NCBI GenBank assembly: GCA_000727475.1
Contig: KL647289.1
Span: forward strand, 3,972,019 to 4,036,018
Length of the DNA stretch: 64,000 nt
Reading direction: 5' to 3'
Source: Sarcocystis neurona
Taxonomy: Eukaryota; Apicomplexa; Conoidasida; Eucoccidiorida; Sarcocystidae
Below the pieces are notes generated by a model. It made no database searches and had not been told where the DNA came from. It saw nothing but the letters and a program-made list of their open reading frames with translations. Numbering within the stretch: position 1 is the stretch's first letter; each line of letters begins with the position of its first letter. A program made the translations under genes and the position numbers. This document shows, one piece after another, positions 12,901-25,900 of the stretch.

Positions 12901-15780
12901 GGATTTGTTCATAGGAGAAGAGCCATTTAGCATTGTATTCTGTTTGCTTATAAATATCCAGGCGTACTTTTGTCCTCGGATACGAATCCTTTTAACACCA
13001 TGTTCCCAGCGTGGAAGCAGGCCCGGTGCAGTGACGATTAGAGACCAACACGTCCGTGACAGTCTACGTAATAGAAGTCCTCAGAGGTGGAATTTGTCAA
13101 CAATCCAGCCGCGCAGAAGGTTGTAACGGAAGGATAAAGAATTTTGGGGAGACGGCATTGTGAACTGCAGTTTTCACAGGCCTGCGCATGTAAGCGCCTG
13201 CAGCCGTGAAAAACGGGGTACACCACAATTCGAACAACACACGCGGTACCGGAGCACAACTCCGGACTCTTTTCCTTTTTGGGGCCTCACAAACAGAAAC
13301 ACCTGTAACGAGTGTGTGTGGAAATCAGTTCCCATGTACCCAGTGGCGCGCCAAACGTGTGGTATGTGCTGCCATTTTATTCCTTCCACGTTATCTGTTG
13401 CATTTGGCGGGTTCGGCGACGTAGGCGAGGTATGCCCTACGCGCGAACAGCAGCTGCCCTCGTGTAACGCGTCTTGCGTGCCTCAGTGGATGGGGAAGGC
13501 GTGTCACGCTTACGGGTGCGTCAACAGATGTGTGAAATGCATACGAGTGGTCATACGCGTGCATGCATACAGATGTAGGCAGCTTTTTGCCTTCACATGT
13601 CGTACATATACTACTTTTCAAAATAGAATTATCCTTGAATATTTTACGTAGGTGAAATGCGCAGGGCCAGCAGCGGACAACGTACAGTCTCTGTGTGCAT
13701 ACCTCGTTGGCGCCCCTCTCTGCAGGCACAGCTGCAACGCCACTTTCTGGAGAAGCGGTTGGAAGAGATCCGTCTGCAAAATAAAGAGCGGAAGAAGCTC
13801 ATGCGGAAAGAACGTTTCCTGAAAAATCAGATGCGCGACCTGTCAACGAATGCTACTGCAGCCAGTCCCAACAAGAGCGACGGGGTAACCATATATATGT
13901 GCATATATATATGTACATGTTTACACATTTTATGTTAGTCTAGTGCAAGTATAGGCATACATATACGGATACATTTCTGCAAATGCATACGCATCGGTGC
14001 GTATTCATTCGTGCCTAGTGTCCGCAGGTGTGTGAGTGACGGTCCCGGCTTACCAGAATACAGTTGTGCTGGTGTGTTTCAGTGAATGGTCTATATATAT
14101 ATATATACGTATAAACTGTATTATATATATATGTACTGTATTATATATATATGTACTGTATTTCATTTGTGGAGCGCGTAGGATAAAGAAGGCGCATGCT
14201 GTCTACTGCGAATACTATAGAAAAACTGAGTCGCACTGTGCCTACAGTAGTACGCATCGCGTGACCCGCGCTAGCAAACTATGTGAAACCCCCCTGCATC
14301 GCGTGCAACGTGGGAAGAAATCTGTGTATTATATCTTTACGACTCCGTACGCGGTGGAACCTGAGTCCGCGCAAACAAGAGCTAAAGTGTTATGAAAATG
14401 TTCTGTTTTTAAGCGAACAAAGAGCCCACCCAGGCACGAGAATGCTGCGTTGCAACTTTAGCTTCCGGATTTTTGCTCAGCTCATTATCATGGCTTCGTG
14501 TGTCACCGAGCTTAAACGCTGGATGGGATCATACTCAGCATGTCTACCTGGAGGCAAGGGCTATAAACTTATACTAATGCAGCGCAACTGTGCTATGTTC
14601 TCACAGCCACCGCATACATGCAGAGATGTACCTAAAGAGTCACGAACATTAAATGTCCTTGGACTGTTTTACCTTCGATTTTTCGCCAATGTCGTGTGGT
14701 CACCGGACTCACAGGCCCTTTTCAAGACACGCGTCTTAGCGGGAGCTTCAGTGGTGCTCATTCGCATTTTGGAGCGTAGTCGTGGCCCTTTATCAGCTGT
14801 CCATCTAACACCCGTACTACTCGGCCAAGGTGTAGTCGTCAAGAATTGCTGCGTTAACGTTGATTGATGATGATTGCCCACACCAGCTTCTTCAATCGAA
14901 TGGCTTTTGAAAATCCAAATAGAAAGTTTGCCTTCAGTGTCCCTGTGTGTCTGCTGGTATTTCGTGCCTGTAGCTGAGGTTTGCTTGTTGTGCATGCCTT
15001 CACTTTTCCTGTGCGCGTTACGCAGTACGGCTTTCCGTCACTTCTGCGTAGACATACGCGATTTGTTCTCCGTCTCTTGTTCACCACATGCCGGAGGATA
15101 CTTACATGCAGGGAAAAGCTCCTCTCCGTTTCGAGTTCCCCTCATCCCGCCTGCTGCATTCTACTCAAGGGCCTCACGCGCAAGAGACAGCTTAATGCGT
15201 ACCGTTGCCTGAAAAGTGCACGCAATTTCGTAAAGAGAGAAGAAAGTAGCTGCTTCTTATCTGCCCTCCGTTTAAACCCCTTTTTGTGAACGACCTGGTT
15301 TTCCGTAGTCCCACAGTCACACTTAGTCGCGGAAGTGCCGTGCCTTCAGCCGCTACGTTGAGCATGTGTCGATGCCTTCGATGGCTTCCATTCATTTTGG
15401 TGTGCTCCTGACTCCGGGCAGCACTGTCGTCTGCGGTGTCACTACAAGTACTACTACTACTACTATTACTACTCTTACTACTACTACTACTCGCACGAGC
15501 AGGATAATTCCTGTATTACCAGTGGCGTGTGCCACGCGTGAAGAGTTGTGCATCTGTCCTTTTCCCACAGAAAGGCCGGAGCTCCCACGATCGCAATGAA
15601 GAGCCTTCCCATCCTTCGGGGCCACGTGTCTCCGCATCGAGCAAAAGCCGGAGTGGATTATCAGATAAAAAGCGTGAGACCGCCAGGCAGAACCGCCGGG
15701 CTTCATCGGCTTCGCCCACTGGCGTAAGGAAATCTCGCAATAAAAGGGACTACAAAGTAGATCCATCTGCTTGGCTTTAA
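6913..15780 (+). CDS. Multi-exon coiled-coil protein, unknown function
   Basis: Supported exons are 6913-7122, 8102-8294, 9548-9672, 11695-11784, 11936 to about 12018, 13726-13884 and 15571-15780 (stop). The joins agree in phase: exon 2 ends in phase 1 and the G|GC join gives Gly before LNATHREW; the others I could check are phase 0. The start ATG sits in AAGAGATGG. The protein is helical and charged: an opening MAGMPMSVAVLW segment, a Glu/Lys/Gln coiled-coil stretch (KTRETLLQKVDDQLRR), aromatic-rich helices (WVDRIVFPCYLLRW), a Met/Gln helix (MQAAQMQMGQME), a Lys/Arg/Glu coil (EKRLEEIRLQNKERKK) and a basic Ser-rich tail ending DPSAWL. An extra exon may begin at 12803 (LQPLVAAASVGVLDV) in phase 0, but its donor is unclear. 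Exon 1 seems to use a GC donor. I do not recognise the family and assign no function; a structural or cytoskeletal role would be guesswork. Confidence 0.72.
7532..7572. repeat. TA/CATA microsatellite
   Basis: Alternating TA with CATA interruptions lies in the first intron of the 6913 gene. It is one of many similar tracts in introns and spacers of this window. Confidence 0.8.
8368..8407. repeat. (CTAT)n(AT)n compound microsatellite
   Basis: About five CTAT units run directly into an AT run of about 20 bases, in the second intron of the 6913 gene. No function is inferred. Confidence 0.85.
12339..12368. repeat. 15-bp perfect tandem duplication
   Basis: The unit GACTAGTGCTTTTTG occurs twice head to tail with no mismatch, within an intron of the 6913 gene. 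Confidence 0.9.
14121..14160. repeat. 20-bp tandem duplication in TA-rich DNA
   Basis: Two identical 20-base units, each a TTATATATATATG core followed by TACTGTA, lie in the last intron of the 6913 gene, with a partial third copy just upstream. Confidence 0.85.
15444..15492. repeat. (ACT)n trinucleotide tract
   Basis: Imperfect ACT repeats lie about 80 bases upstream of the last exon of the 6913 gene. On the reverse strand they read as Val runs and produce a long but spurious antisense frame. Confidence 0.85.
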
Positions 15781-18700
15781 AAGAGGCGCTTTTTCTCTGC
15801 CTGGTTAGCTCAGCTAGGGTGCCGATTCGAAGGAACGCTTCCGTGAAACTCCTGCACCCGATGTCGTCCTTTCTCGTGATGCATAGTTTCTTGCTTCTGG
15901 AGGCCCCTCTCAGCAAAGAAATTCCAAAATCTTGCTGCGCAGTACCTCGTATTGTGGGGTTTTGAATGTGACGCCCTGCATAACGGCTGTAGCGTATGAT
16001 TTTGTTTGTGTCGAGTTTTTTCATTCTGGGAGCGGCGTACGTGAAGGCCATTTGGGTAGTGCGGCTGTTCCGCGCATACAACAACTAGAGTGCGAGTACA
16101 ACCTCTGGCCTGTCGAACGAACAGAACTGCATCGTCTGAAAAGAGGAATGGGTATACTCACGTACAAGTGTGATCAAGTGGTGGTGTGGACGCATGCGGT
16201 GATTTGTCTAGTTGCAAGCTCTAGGTGAGTTCTCGACTGCACAAGTTCGGCCCCTATTCAGCAGTATTCGGCACCCATCCAGGTAGATTGTGAGCAGCGA
16301 CGTGGCTGTAGATCTATCCAGTGGGCAACTAACAATACCCTCGTTCTTACTGCAACTCTGTGGACGTGACAGCTATAAGTGTGCATCTCCTCAGCGAACC
16401 AACAAGTTCGTTCACAGCAAGCGATACACAACGCCGGCGTACGCACTCACTTGCTGGCTAGAAGGCTATAGCTGCTCTCGTTGCCACTTAGCCATCGTTC
16501 ATCATTTTTCCGTTCAACCAGCACAACAGATGCACAGGGTGTGGCTGACGAATGTGCACACGCCCGGGCTAAGGTGCCGCAGAGTTGTGCTTAGCTGATG
16601 AGGTTGGTCCGGGCACATCCTTATATCGCCTCACTTTTTTTTCTCAATTTTTTGTTGTAATGGCGGGCAGACACAACTGCACTTCTTCTACGACTCCGCG
16701 CTACAAGCTTATACTTTCGGCTAGCTGAACGTGTGTCTGCCGGGGGATCACGGCGTCGATCGTTACAGTGTGCCTGGTCCCGTGTATTCTGCGCCAAGCC
16801 ACACTGCGCTTCCCTCTTATAAAGTCCCAGGCAGTTGTGAGTGTGGTTCTTCATTATATATTTGAAGACACTGCCGTCAAAATAGCACCTTTGGGCACGA
16901 ATTCACTGAGTTTCCCGTCGGCAGGCCTCCTGAGTGTATTGTCGCCGCAGACCATAAGTTCTTGGCAGTGTGTTTCTGCAGAGAGCTGTAGTTCGTTGAA
17001 GCGTAGTTATGTGAGAAACCTGACTCTCTGGCATAGTGCGACTCACGCGTGTCACCTGACAAATGAAGGGGTTATTAGTAATCCCGTGGCAGTGATGCAG
17101 ATACTCGTTCAGAGCTTTAAAAGAGCCACGTGGGTCGCATGCTGATACGAAAACGCCGTTAGTGGAGCTATTCCAGACTCGCCCGGGCGCAGCGCAGATC
17201 ATGGGAGCAGACGCCGCTGTCGAAAACGCATGCTCAATGGGCCAATTTTTAACAACTGACAGGGTGCAAACTGCACCTGGTAGCGTGAGTGTGGATGGTG
17301 GCTTACGTAAAGAACACTAAGGGGACACAGTCCACTCGTAACACTATGGGGACAAGGTCCACCCTTAGCTACCATCACTGCAATCGCTTCTTGCAACTGT
17401 GCTGAGTCGTGGAGTGATCGCAAGAAGTACTTGCTTTCTCGCGGTCTGCGGACTTCCCTGCAGATGATGAGGGAGGCCGAATCGTAGACGACCACAGATG
17501 GGACAGATGAAAACTGTCTATGCACGGACGGAAGATGTCCGCCAGGCTGCGCCTGAGTTGTTCAGAAAGTGTCCTGTTGGGGGAGCTTTCTGCAGTGCGG
17601 AATGCAGCGACGCAGCCGAATGCTCACTTGCTCTGTTGTACACAAAGTCATTTTCTAAAAGCATGTGGAGTTGTTTTGAGCGGTGTTGTAGTTGCTGTTT
17701 ATCTTGTTGTGTAAGCACCACACCTGCTGGGGTATACTATCCTTCTGAAAAAGCACTATGGTGATGCGTAGGCGAATTTTATACCCGCCGCTATTTGGCA
17801 CGATGGGAACGCGAACTCATTTTAGATGTTCTTCCGCGGGCTGTCATGGTACGAGGTGACCGCGAGAAGGAGCACCTGGTTTCTTCTAAACCGATGCATT
17901 TGATCTCGCTTAACCCTCTTACCTCAGTTCCCCCATGCAGAGCTTTCACGAATCCATAACGACGTTTCAAGCAGTGTGTTGGCTTTTGGAGGACGCTAAC
18001 AATACAACTTTTCAACGACAAAACTCTCTGTTCATGAACTTCACGTTAAAGTGGCGCTTTTGCAGTCGCAACGGATGACCTGCAAAGGCAAAAAGACGAC
18101 CGGCGTCCACATGCACAACGCATACCACCGGAGTGAACATTGAGGATCGACTGAAAAAGAGCCGCTACTCTACAAGTATATGGGGCATGTGAACACGTCA
18201 GTACGTCTGGTGACTACGTATCCGTCAAGGCTGACGGACGGAATCGTGATACAAGACGGCGGCCTTACAAGTAGCGCGATGAATTGTGTTCAGTTCAACC
18301 GGCGACCAAATGGAAGCGTCACTCCACCACACTAGTACAACTGTGTCGTTTTCAACCTTGAGAACACTACAAAAAATCGAGGCAGACAGGATATTCGGAA
18401 TCATTGGATACTACTTTTTTGAATTAGCTGAATCCGCAAATTCGAAATATTTTCGCCTCTGGCTGGGCTTGAGGAAATGGCTATGCGCACAGACTGAGCT
18501 CGACCTAAACCACGTGTAGTCGAAGCATGAATTAATGCGGTGCTCGTCAACAGTGCAGCCAGGTCACTTTAAGATCCCGACATATTAGTGGTATCGTGTA
18601 CCCTCAGGCGCGCAGCACTTGCACGGTTCCTCGTTCCCATTCATGCGTTAAAAGGCGCAATAAGAACGAGCTTGTGGAGTGTATGCGGGTTCATTTTAAG

Positions 18701-19947
18701 TTCATTGTGTCAATAAGAACGAGCTTGTGGAGTGTATGCGGGTTCATTTTAAGTTCATTGTGTCACTACCTGTACTGTATTACGCATTCGGTCGCGGATA
18801 GCTGGCTGCTTTATATACGCGGCCCTGGTTTGTGAGGCCGCAGCCGCGGCTTCAACTTGAGGTAGTTGTAATGCTCGTACTCCGCGCCCCGGTGGGCACA
18901 GTCGTCTACCGTCCCGCAGTGTCGTAGTGGGAGACTTGTCGATAGAGGCTCACTGCTACGTGGGCCACCTCCTGTTTGTCAGGGTCGTTATTCTTTCCTC
19001 CTACAAGTCTTGGTGCCGAGGTTTTCCGCCGGGTACAAAAAGCCGACCACGTGGTCGTGGCAAAACGTCCAGCGTGCTCCAAACGCTGTTCACAGACAAC
19101 ACAAATCATGCCTGTTCTCTCAGTTACCTGTGACGTACACTGACGACAGTGAAAGTCTCCATAAAATGGGAAAAATCTGCTCAGCCACACGTAGGATGGC
19201 AGACGTCATCTTTCAGGGCAAAGTACGCTGCGCGACAAATGCAGCTACTCTATTCATTCAAGCGGTATCTTGTGAAGTAAACTTCACGGACTTCGTATGA
19301 ACAGAAAAAGACTTGGGCCTCCTTTTCAGGACGAAGTCTGCGTTGTGACTGTTTTCAGAGGGGTGCTGATAGTGATCCCAGACAACCGTATTTCGCAGAG
19401 GGAAAAATGCTCGACCTGTGGGACTCACGTGTTTCAACTCAGAAATAACTGTGCTCGTTTCCTTTTTGGCGTACATTAAGGTTTGTCAGTTTGTCCACGT
19501 TGAAACAAAATATTGGCAGGCTCCATTTGCCCCTACTCTATCATTTACTTGTCATTTGTACTTTTTTAATGCGCAGGACGCAGTCTGCTGTCGTTGGCCC
19601 GGCTGCAGCGTGTGTTCACCTTTCTGCTTGCCTTTGTTTAATGAGCAGCGTGCGGGTTTGCATTCTGTTAGTCTGGTGTGCGCGACGCTTGCCTGCGGTT
19701 TTGTTCAGGCTTCGGCGCTTTTCTGTCTCACAACCACGCGATGCTCATTCGTGCGGTGGTTCTTCTGACACTGTATGAATCGATTATTGGGCCTCTTAAA
19801 AGTGCTTGTCGTCTTCGTCTTTCAGCAGTCATGTTGAAATTCCATCTCACCTTAATGGAAAACCTACCTGGCTACTGGGCGTATATGTCATCCCGTTTTA
19901 ACTAGCATGACTTTTTGCGCCCCGTGTCTTTCTCTGCCCCTTTTCAG
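15781..19947. other. Intergenic spacer between coiled-coil and kinase genes
   Basis: About 4.2 kb. Many short open frames exist on both strands, the longest about 125 codons at 16768-17145, but none shows a domain, a convincing start context or phase-matched splice sites. It holds a perfect 53-bp tandem duplication at 18658-18764. The 3' end runs into a good pyrimidine tract and acceptor (CTGCCCCTTTTCAG, ending at 19947), so a transcribed leader exon of the kinase gene probably lies somewhere in its right half. Confidence 0.5.
18658..18764. repeat. 53-bp perfect tandem duplication
   Basis: A 53-base unit starting CAATAAGAACGAGC and ending in TTCATTGTGT occurs twice in a row without a mismatch. 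The absence of divergence points to a recent duplication, or to an assembly artefact. The length is not a multiple of three, so it is unlikely to be protein-driven. Confidence 0.93.
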
Positions 19948-19969
19948 TCTCCCCAGTGTCCTTCTTAAA

Positions 19970-22900
19970 ATGAAAGCGTCCATTGTAAACTCAGCACATG
20001 CTTCATGCTCCTTAGACTCGTCAGGACCATCTACTGGCAATTCACTGGAACATATACAAGCTTCCGGCTGCAGCAGCACAACGACTGACAAGCCGTCGCC
20101 AAGATGTGTCCAAGGTGAGGCAGGGTGTTGTAAGGCAGAAGATTCCTCATGCAGTTTGACAGTTGATGGGGAAAGGGTCCAGTTTTCTGCTTCGGACTCA
20201 CTTTCATCTCAACTTCTTTTGCAGGGCAATACAGCGCCGCTGCCGACAGCTACTCATGCGGTGAAGCCGTCGTTCTCTGCTCTCGAAGCCGTGTCACCAC
20301 ACTTTAATTGGGAACAACGTTCTGGTCAATCCCTAGAGGACAGCAAGAGTCACAAATTGTTTCTCGTCCCTGAGAAGGAGGTTCTCGCCGTATTACGCTT
20401 CTCCCAGAGCGCAGCGGTAGGTGCAGCACCAACTGCACTAACAGAGCCAGAGCCAACTGAACGGAAATATCAAACAGTGGCGAGCTGTAGTGACTTGACT
20501 ACTGCTACACACCCACTTGGAGCTTCTGTGAACAACTTCCACCCAGCAGAATGCCCTCTTACCTCTGCTGTGCTATCCAACAAAACAGCAACGAACGAAG
20601 TGGGCCTCATGGTTGCGACCAAAGTACGAGCAACATCCGCACTACCGCCGCACCGTGAAAATCTCCAGACTGACGTCCAGGACGCCGGTATACTGTGCAG
20701 TCCGCTTCTTTCGTGTTCTGCGTCTCACGAAAGTCTAGGCACCGTTGGCTCCAGTACAAAAAAGCGGCCGCAGGCACAGCAGAGTCACCAGCAGTCGCGG
20801 CCTCTACTGCAAATCCAGCAACATCAGCAGCCTCCACTTCAGCAGCAGCAGCCTCCCTTGCTGCAGAGAAAGCACCAGTGTTTGGTTCTGCAAGCTCAAC
20901 ATACGTTCCCGTCCGTGCAGCTTCAGCAGCCTTCGAAGACGGATCGTTTGCAGCCATCCGTCCTTTACGAGGCGCAGACACTCCCAACGCCTGAACCACC
21001 AGAGTGTTCTTCTAGCCTTCAGCAGCCCCACCAGCTGCGGACCGGCCCTGCACTTTTCAAAGACACATCTCACATGCTTCTCCTACGTGTCCACGGAGGC
21101 TGCGTCGACCTAGGCAACGCCAGCAACTGTCAGCTGTCCCAAGTGCCCACTCACCGGCCGACGCAGCAGTTGCCGTGCTCCTTCCCAAGCATATACGCTT
21201 CTTACGAGCCAGCTGTTACAAATGATCCGGCGTCAACTGGAGGTCAGGCACCAGCAGCAGATCAACAAGCGGTGGTGGCTGTGCACGCAGGTGAGTCTAC
21301 AACCTTGCAAATGGCAGCCGAAGGCAGTGTTCCGGAAGTTCCAGTCATGTCCCCTCTCCCGGGGAGTTTCAATGCTCGCGCCTGTGATACCGCGTCTTTA
21401 GTTACAGATTTGCCAGCGTACTCGAAACGGCCTAAGACCGCAGACGCCGGCGAAGCCGATTTTGCAAACGGTACCAGTAGCGTTTCGTCCAGTGAACCGC
21501 CGAGTACTTTGCATGCAGCCGAGAGACGAGTCCCCCCTCTCTGTCTCTCCACCAATTCTGATGATGCTGACAGTCTTTCACAGGCAGGTGAACCTCGACC
21601 TTGTTTCGCAGGTGCATTTAGCAGTCGCTTTGGAAAAGCATCAATAAATGACCAATGCCTGGACACGGCCCAGAGTTCCACAACGACGACAGCTACCACC
21701 ACAGCAAGTGACGGTTGTGGACAACACTACAACTTCGGTGACCTGTTTGCATGTGCGCGGACTAAGAGTGCGATGTTTGGTGGTTCACACTTACCACACG
21801 GCACACTTCAGTGCAGTAGGAAAACAAGTCTCAATGTCTGCCCAGAGGCGCCTTGGTATCAGGTGAAGACCGAGAACCGTAGCAGGTGTACGCTCTCTCG
21901 GGAGGAAGCTGCCTGTGCGACGGCATCGAATCAATACAGCATGGAGGTAGACTGCACGGTGACTAAACGTCTCGTCAATGTCCGTGCTCGGGAGACGCGG
22001 CATCGTATCAAAGATCACACGGATGCTGACGAAGCTGGTACGCATTCGTCACAAGTTTGCGTGTCAATGCCGCCTTTCCAAGAGACAATGGTAGAACGAC
22101 AGCTTGCGATTCCTTCCGTTTTAGAGGTCGAGCGAGATGCAACATACTTTACCGAGACCTGCAGCGAGGGTGGGGGTAGTAAAAGCGCAGTCAGTGGGGG
22201 CCCTCAGCCTGGCAGTGCTTGCGCTACGGATACGACGGGCGGCGTCGCTGCCTCGTGCAGCAACTGTTTCAGCTCTCTACCTTCAGTTCTTGCTGGAGGC
22301 AAAGTCTCTCGTGAAGCGCCAGCAGCATCAGCAATAGAACAGAGGTGGAATGATACTGGATCATCGACGACCTGCATACGGACAACAGTAGAACTTGAAC
22401 AGAAAGTGGATGTTGCTATGCCAGAAAAGGAACACGGCTCTGTGCTTGAAGGCAGGATTTACTGGGGAAAAAAGCGCGGTCCGTACGACCGACCGGTGCG
22501 TATTCTTTTAGGTGATGACACAGAAACCTCTATGGTTTCCGATAAAGAGCGGGCAGTGACTCAGTGCAAGATCTCCGAAGAACGAGAAGACAATGAGAAG
22601 ACGTTTGCCGTAACAACAAAGAGTATGCACATGACAGCGGAGCCAGGCAGCAGCAGCAGCATGGCCAGTACGCGGGCCACAACTCCCTTAACACGCCCGT
22701 CAAATGGGAGTTCTTCCGTAACGTCACCAGCTGAGGAAAACCCTTGCGCTGCCGAGACTGTCGCCGTTGAACCTTCGTTGGCAGCAGCACCGTCAGAGAA
22801 AGCTGTTGATATGCCTTCCTCTGCCAAAAATCCTCAAACTCAAGCAGCAGCGGAGCATCACGTGTCCTCGCCGGCACCGCGTCGACGACTGGTGCGCCTC

Positions 22901-25900
22901 TGCGACAATGACGAAGATATATGGAATGAGTGGGAAGGACAGAGCATGCTGGGAGAGGGTGTGTACGGACGCGTCTACTTGGTGCGCAGCAGAAAAACAG
23001 GAGAGGAGCGGGCTTTCAAGCGCATGTATCTGCAGCTCAGTCGATTCGCTAGCAGTCGCAGCAACGAAGCAGTCGGAGACGATCAAGAGGCAAGAGACAG
23101 CAGCATCGGCATGCCAGCAGCGAATGGTGGCCTTCCAGCAGTGGTTCAGCGAGAGATAGCAAGCTTGAAAGCTCTGCAGGGGGTTCGAAACGTCATTACT
23201 CTGGAAGAAGTTTTTATAGGTAGCAGAAGAGTGTATTTATCGTTTCCTGTTATACGTGGTGGCAGCCTCAGTGAACTGCTGCGACGCTACGCTATCTGGC
23301 AGGAACACTTACTGAATGTGCATCAGACTGCATCTTCTGCCTGCACCACCACCTCCCCTGGAGAAGACCTTCGAGCCAGCAGCAGCACGGACGGCAGCTG
23401 CGATGTTAACAGTAGCGGTCATGGATGCCGCAGCGAAGGAGCTACTGATCAGTGCTCCGATGACAGCACAAGTGACTGTTGCGACAGCAGCAGAGGCAGC
23501 TGTCCTGCCCCCAGCAGACGTGACTGCTGCCACACTACCAGATGGGACTGCCGCAGTAGCGGCAAGTGTGACTGTAGTACCAGCAGCAACACGAGCCAAG
23601 GTACTTGCCAGTTGGATCCGCATCCCACCAGCATGCGCCGCTGCAAGTGTTTTACGAAGGTGGCCGGAAACACGACACAAAAATGCCATCTCTTTCCTCC
23701 AGGCATCCAGCGGGATAAGGTCTACTTAGAAGGCGGAAGGGAGGAACAAGCCAGCGACATGCAGTCCAGAGCATTTGGTCGCACCGAAGGAGAGCTTGCA
23801 GTTGACGCGGCACCTACCAGCGAGAAAATACGCATTGGTGGCAATTTCCCGGCTGCTGAGAACCTTAACTGTGACAGTAGTACCCAGCTAGGGCAGAAAT
23901 ATAGGCGCACAAGCACATGCAGCTGCAAGAAAGAAGACGAATACCCCTGCTGCCGCTCCCACGAGGCCTCGCTTTCTTTACTGGACAACATTCGGGCCCC
24001 TGACTCTGGTGGTACTTGCCTGGAGCGATGTCTGTCCGCGGCGGCTGCGGTCTGCTGCTGTGGTTGTTGCACACTGCGCAATGGGGTGGATGAAGAAATC
24101 GACAACGAAGCGCTAAAAGGTTCTCTCCTAGCCCCGTGTTCAACCTTCGCTGCCTCCTCTTCTTCTCGTTCATCCTCTGTCGCAGCTGCGTTGCACCCTC
24201 TCTCCGGATCTTCTACGCTGGCCTCTCCGCGGCCCTTTTTTTCTCCCCCGTTCTCCTATCCGCAGATGCCGCCTTGCGGTCTACCGCTACCCCTTGCCAA
24301 AAGCATTGTGCAAGCCATTCTACGCGGGGTTACTGCGTGCCATGAAAGAAGAATAGCTCACCGTGACATGAAACCTGACAACATCCTTCTCGACTGGGTT
24401 CCCCAAGCCCCGCCATCTCCTCCTCCCCCTCCGCCTTCTCCCATGAGCAACCGCTCCGCTTCTCCCTGCAATTCGGAACAAACTTGCGCCCGTACCGACC
24501 AGACCCGCTGTTGCACCAGACAGCCCTCTTGCTGCACTAAACAGACCGGATGCTGCGTTAAACGTCACCGTTGCGCCTGCAAGCAGGACTGCCGCTGTCA
24601 GAAAGTCGACTACTTGTCCAGTGGGGAGGGGAGCTGCAGGAGCAAAGAGACCTGTTGCTGCAGTAACCAGATGTGCTGCCGCAAAGCTCAGCGGAACGAC
24701 TGTGGCTGCAGCTCTCACGTTGCGGGTTGTGATGCCGACGACGGGGGACGCGGACCGGCTGCAGTTGGAAATAAGGCAGCACGCACCCTAGATGTTTGTA
24801 AAGCAGCTAGAGCATTGCTGCTGCGGGGAATAGAACCAGAAGGTGACAGGGTTTTGAGGCGGCAACCAGAGCAAGCAGTTGGTGGCAGAGATGTAGAAGC
24901 GGCGTCAGAAAGCGACGTTGCGACCACTGGGAAAGCAGAGGACGGGAACGCGAATCCAGAAGCAGAGGTTGATAGGGAAGTCAAAAGTGTCACAGTGAAT
25001 TTCGTAGGGATGGAGGGGCAGCCGAAGGAAGCAGGGAGCAGTGGGACTACGAAAGAGAAGTTGGGTGTGTGCAGCAAGAAGAGAGAGCCGACCTTCTGCG
25101 CCGCTTCAGGGGAGAACGGCGAGAGCGCTGGGCCACGCCGCCGAAGATGCACAAAGCAAATCGCATGTACAGGAGACTGCGATGTAGAATTAGACGCTGC
25201 AGGTTCAGGGCGAGCCGGAAGGGGATTAGATTCGAAAGGCCCAGCAGCTAGCGCAGGAGCTGCAGCAGAAGCGCGCGCAGCAGCTGCGGCAACTTTAACA
25301 GTGACATATGCCAGCATCGGAAGGGGAAGTAGCGCCGAGGGGTTAAGCTTCTGTGCTACTTCTGTCGAAGGAAACAACAGCACTCGCGCAGCTGCAGCTC
25401 TGATTGATCTGGGCGCACGCAACTGTATGTCACACGTTAGTGATGGCTCCAGAAAAGGGGCAGCTTCCGGGAGAGAAGAACACGCAGGAGCTGCAGTGGA
25501 AGCAGCGCTATCGACAGAAAGGGGCGGAAGAATAAAGGGTCAAAACAAAGGAGACGACGGTCCGGAAGCAGGTGGGGGGGAGAGCTGCGCAGTCACGGCG
25601 GGGACAGGCTCGACTGAGGAAGAGGACGGTGATGGATCGAATGACTCAACAAGCAGCGGAACAGCAGTAGCAGACGAACACGAAGAGGCTGCGTCGGACA
25701 CACAACAGAGCGAAGACTCTTTAAGTACACCAGAATATCCGCCGCTGCCGACTCGCTTGGTTATAGCCGACTTTGGCCTTGCACGAACTCTACCTCTTTA
25801 TATCCCTGTTTCCACCAGCGCTCCTTTGACGCCTGCTGGTTTTCGCGCGCGCCAAAAGCCGCGGCAGCAGTGCCGACACAAGCACCAGCAGACTCAATTT

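Noticed and set aside
15800..15840. tRNA-like words GGTTAGCTCAGCTAGG and GATTCGAAGG
   Set aside because: They look like a D-arm and T-loop but are adjacent, leaving no room for an anticodon arm, and no acceptor stem pairs around them.
15392..16084. 230-codon reverse ORF
   Set aside because: It overlaps the last exon of the 6913 gene and owes its Val-rich part to the ACT microsatellite. No domain and no splice support.
24715..25422. 235-codon reverse ORF inside the kinase exon
   Set aside because: Ala/Ser/Pro-rich shadow of the GC-rich insertion codons on the + strand.
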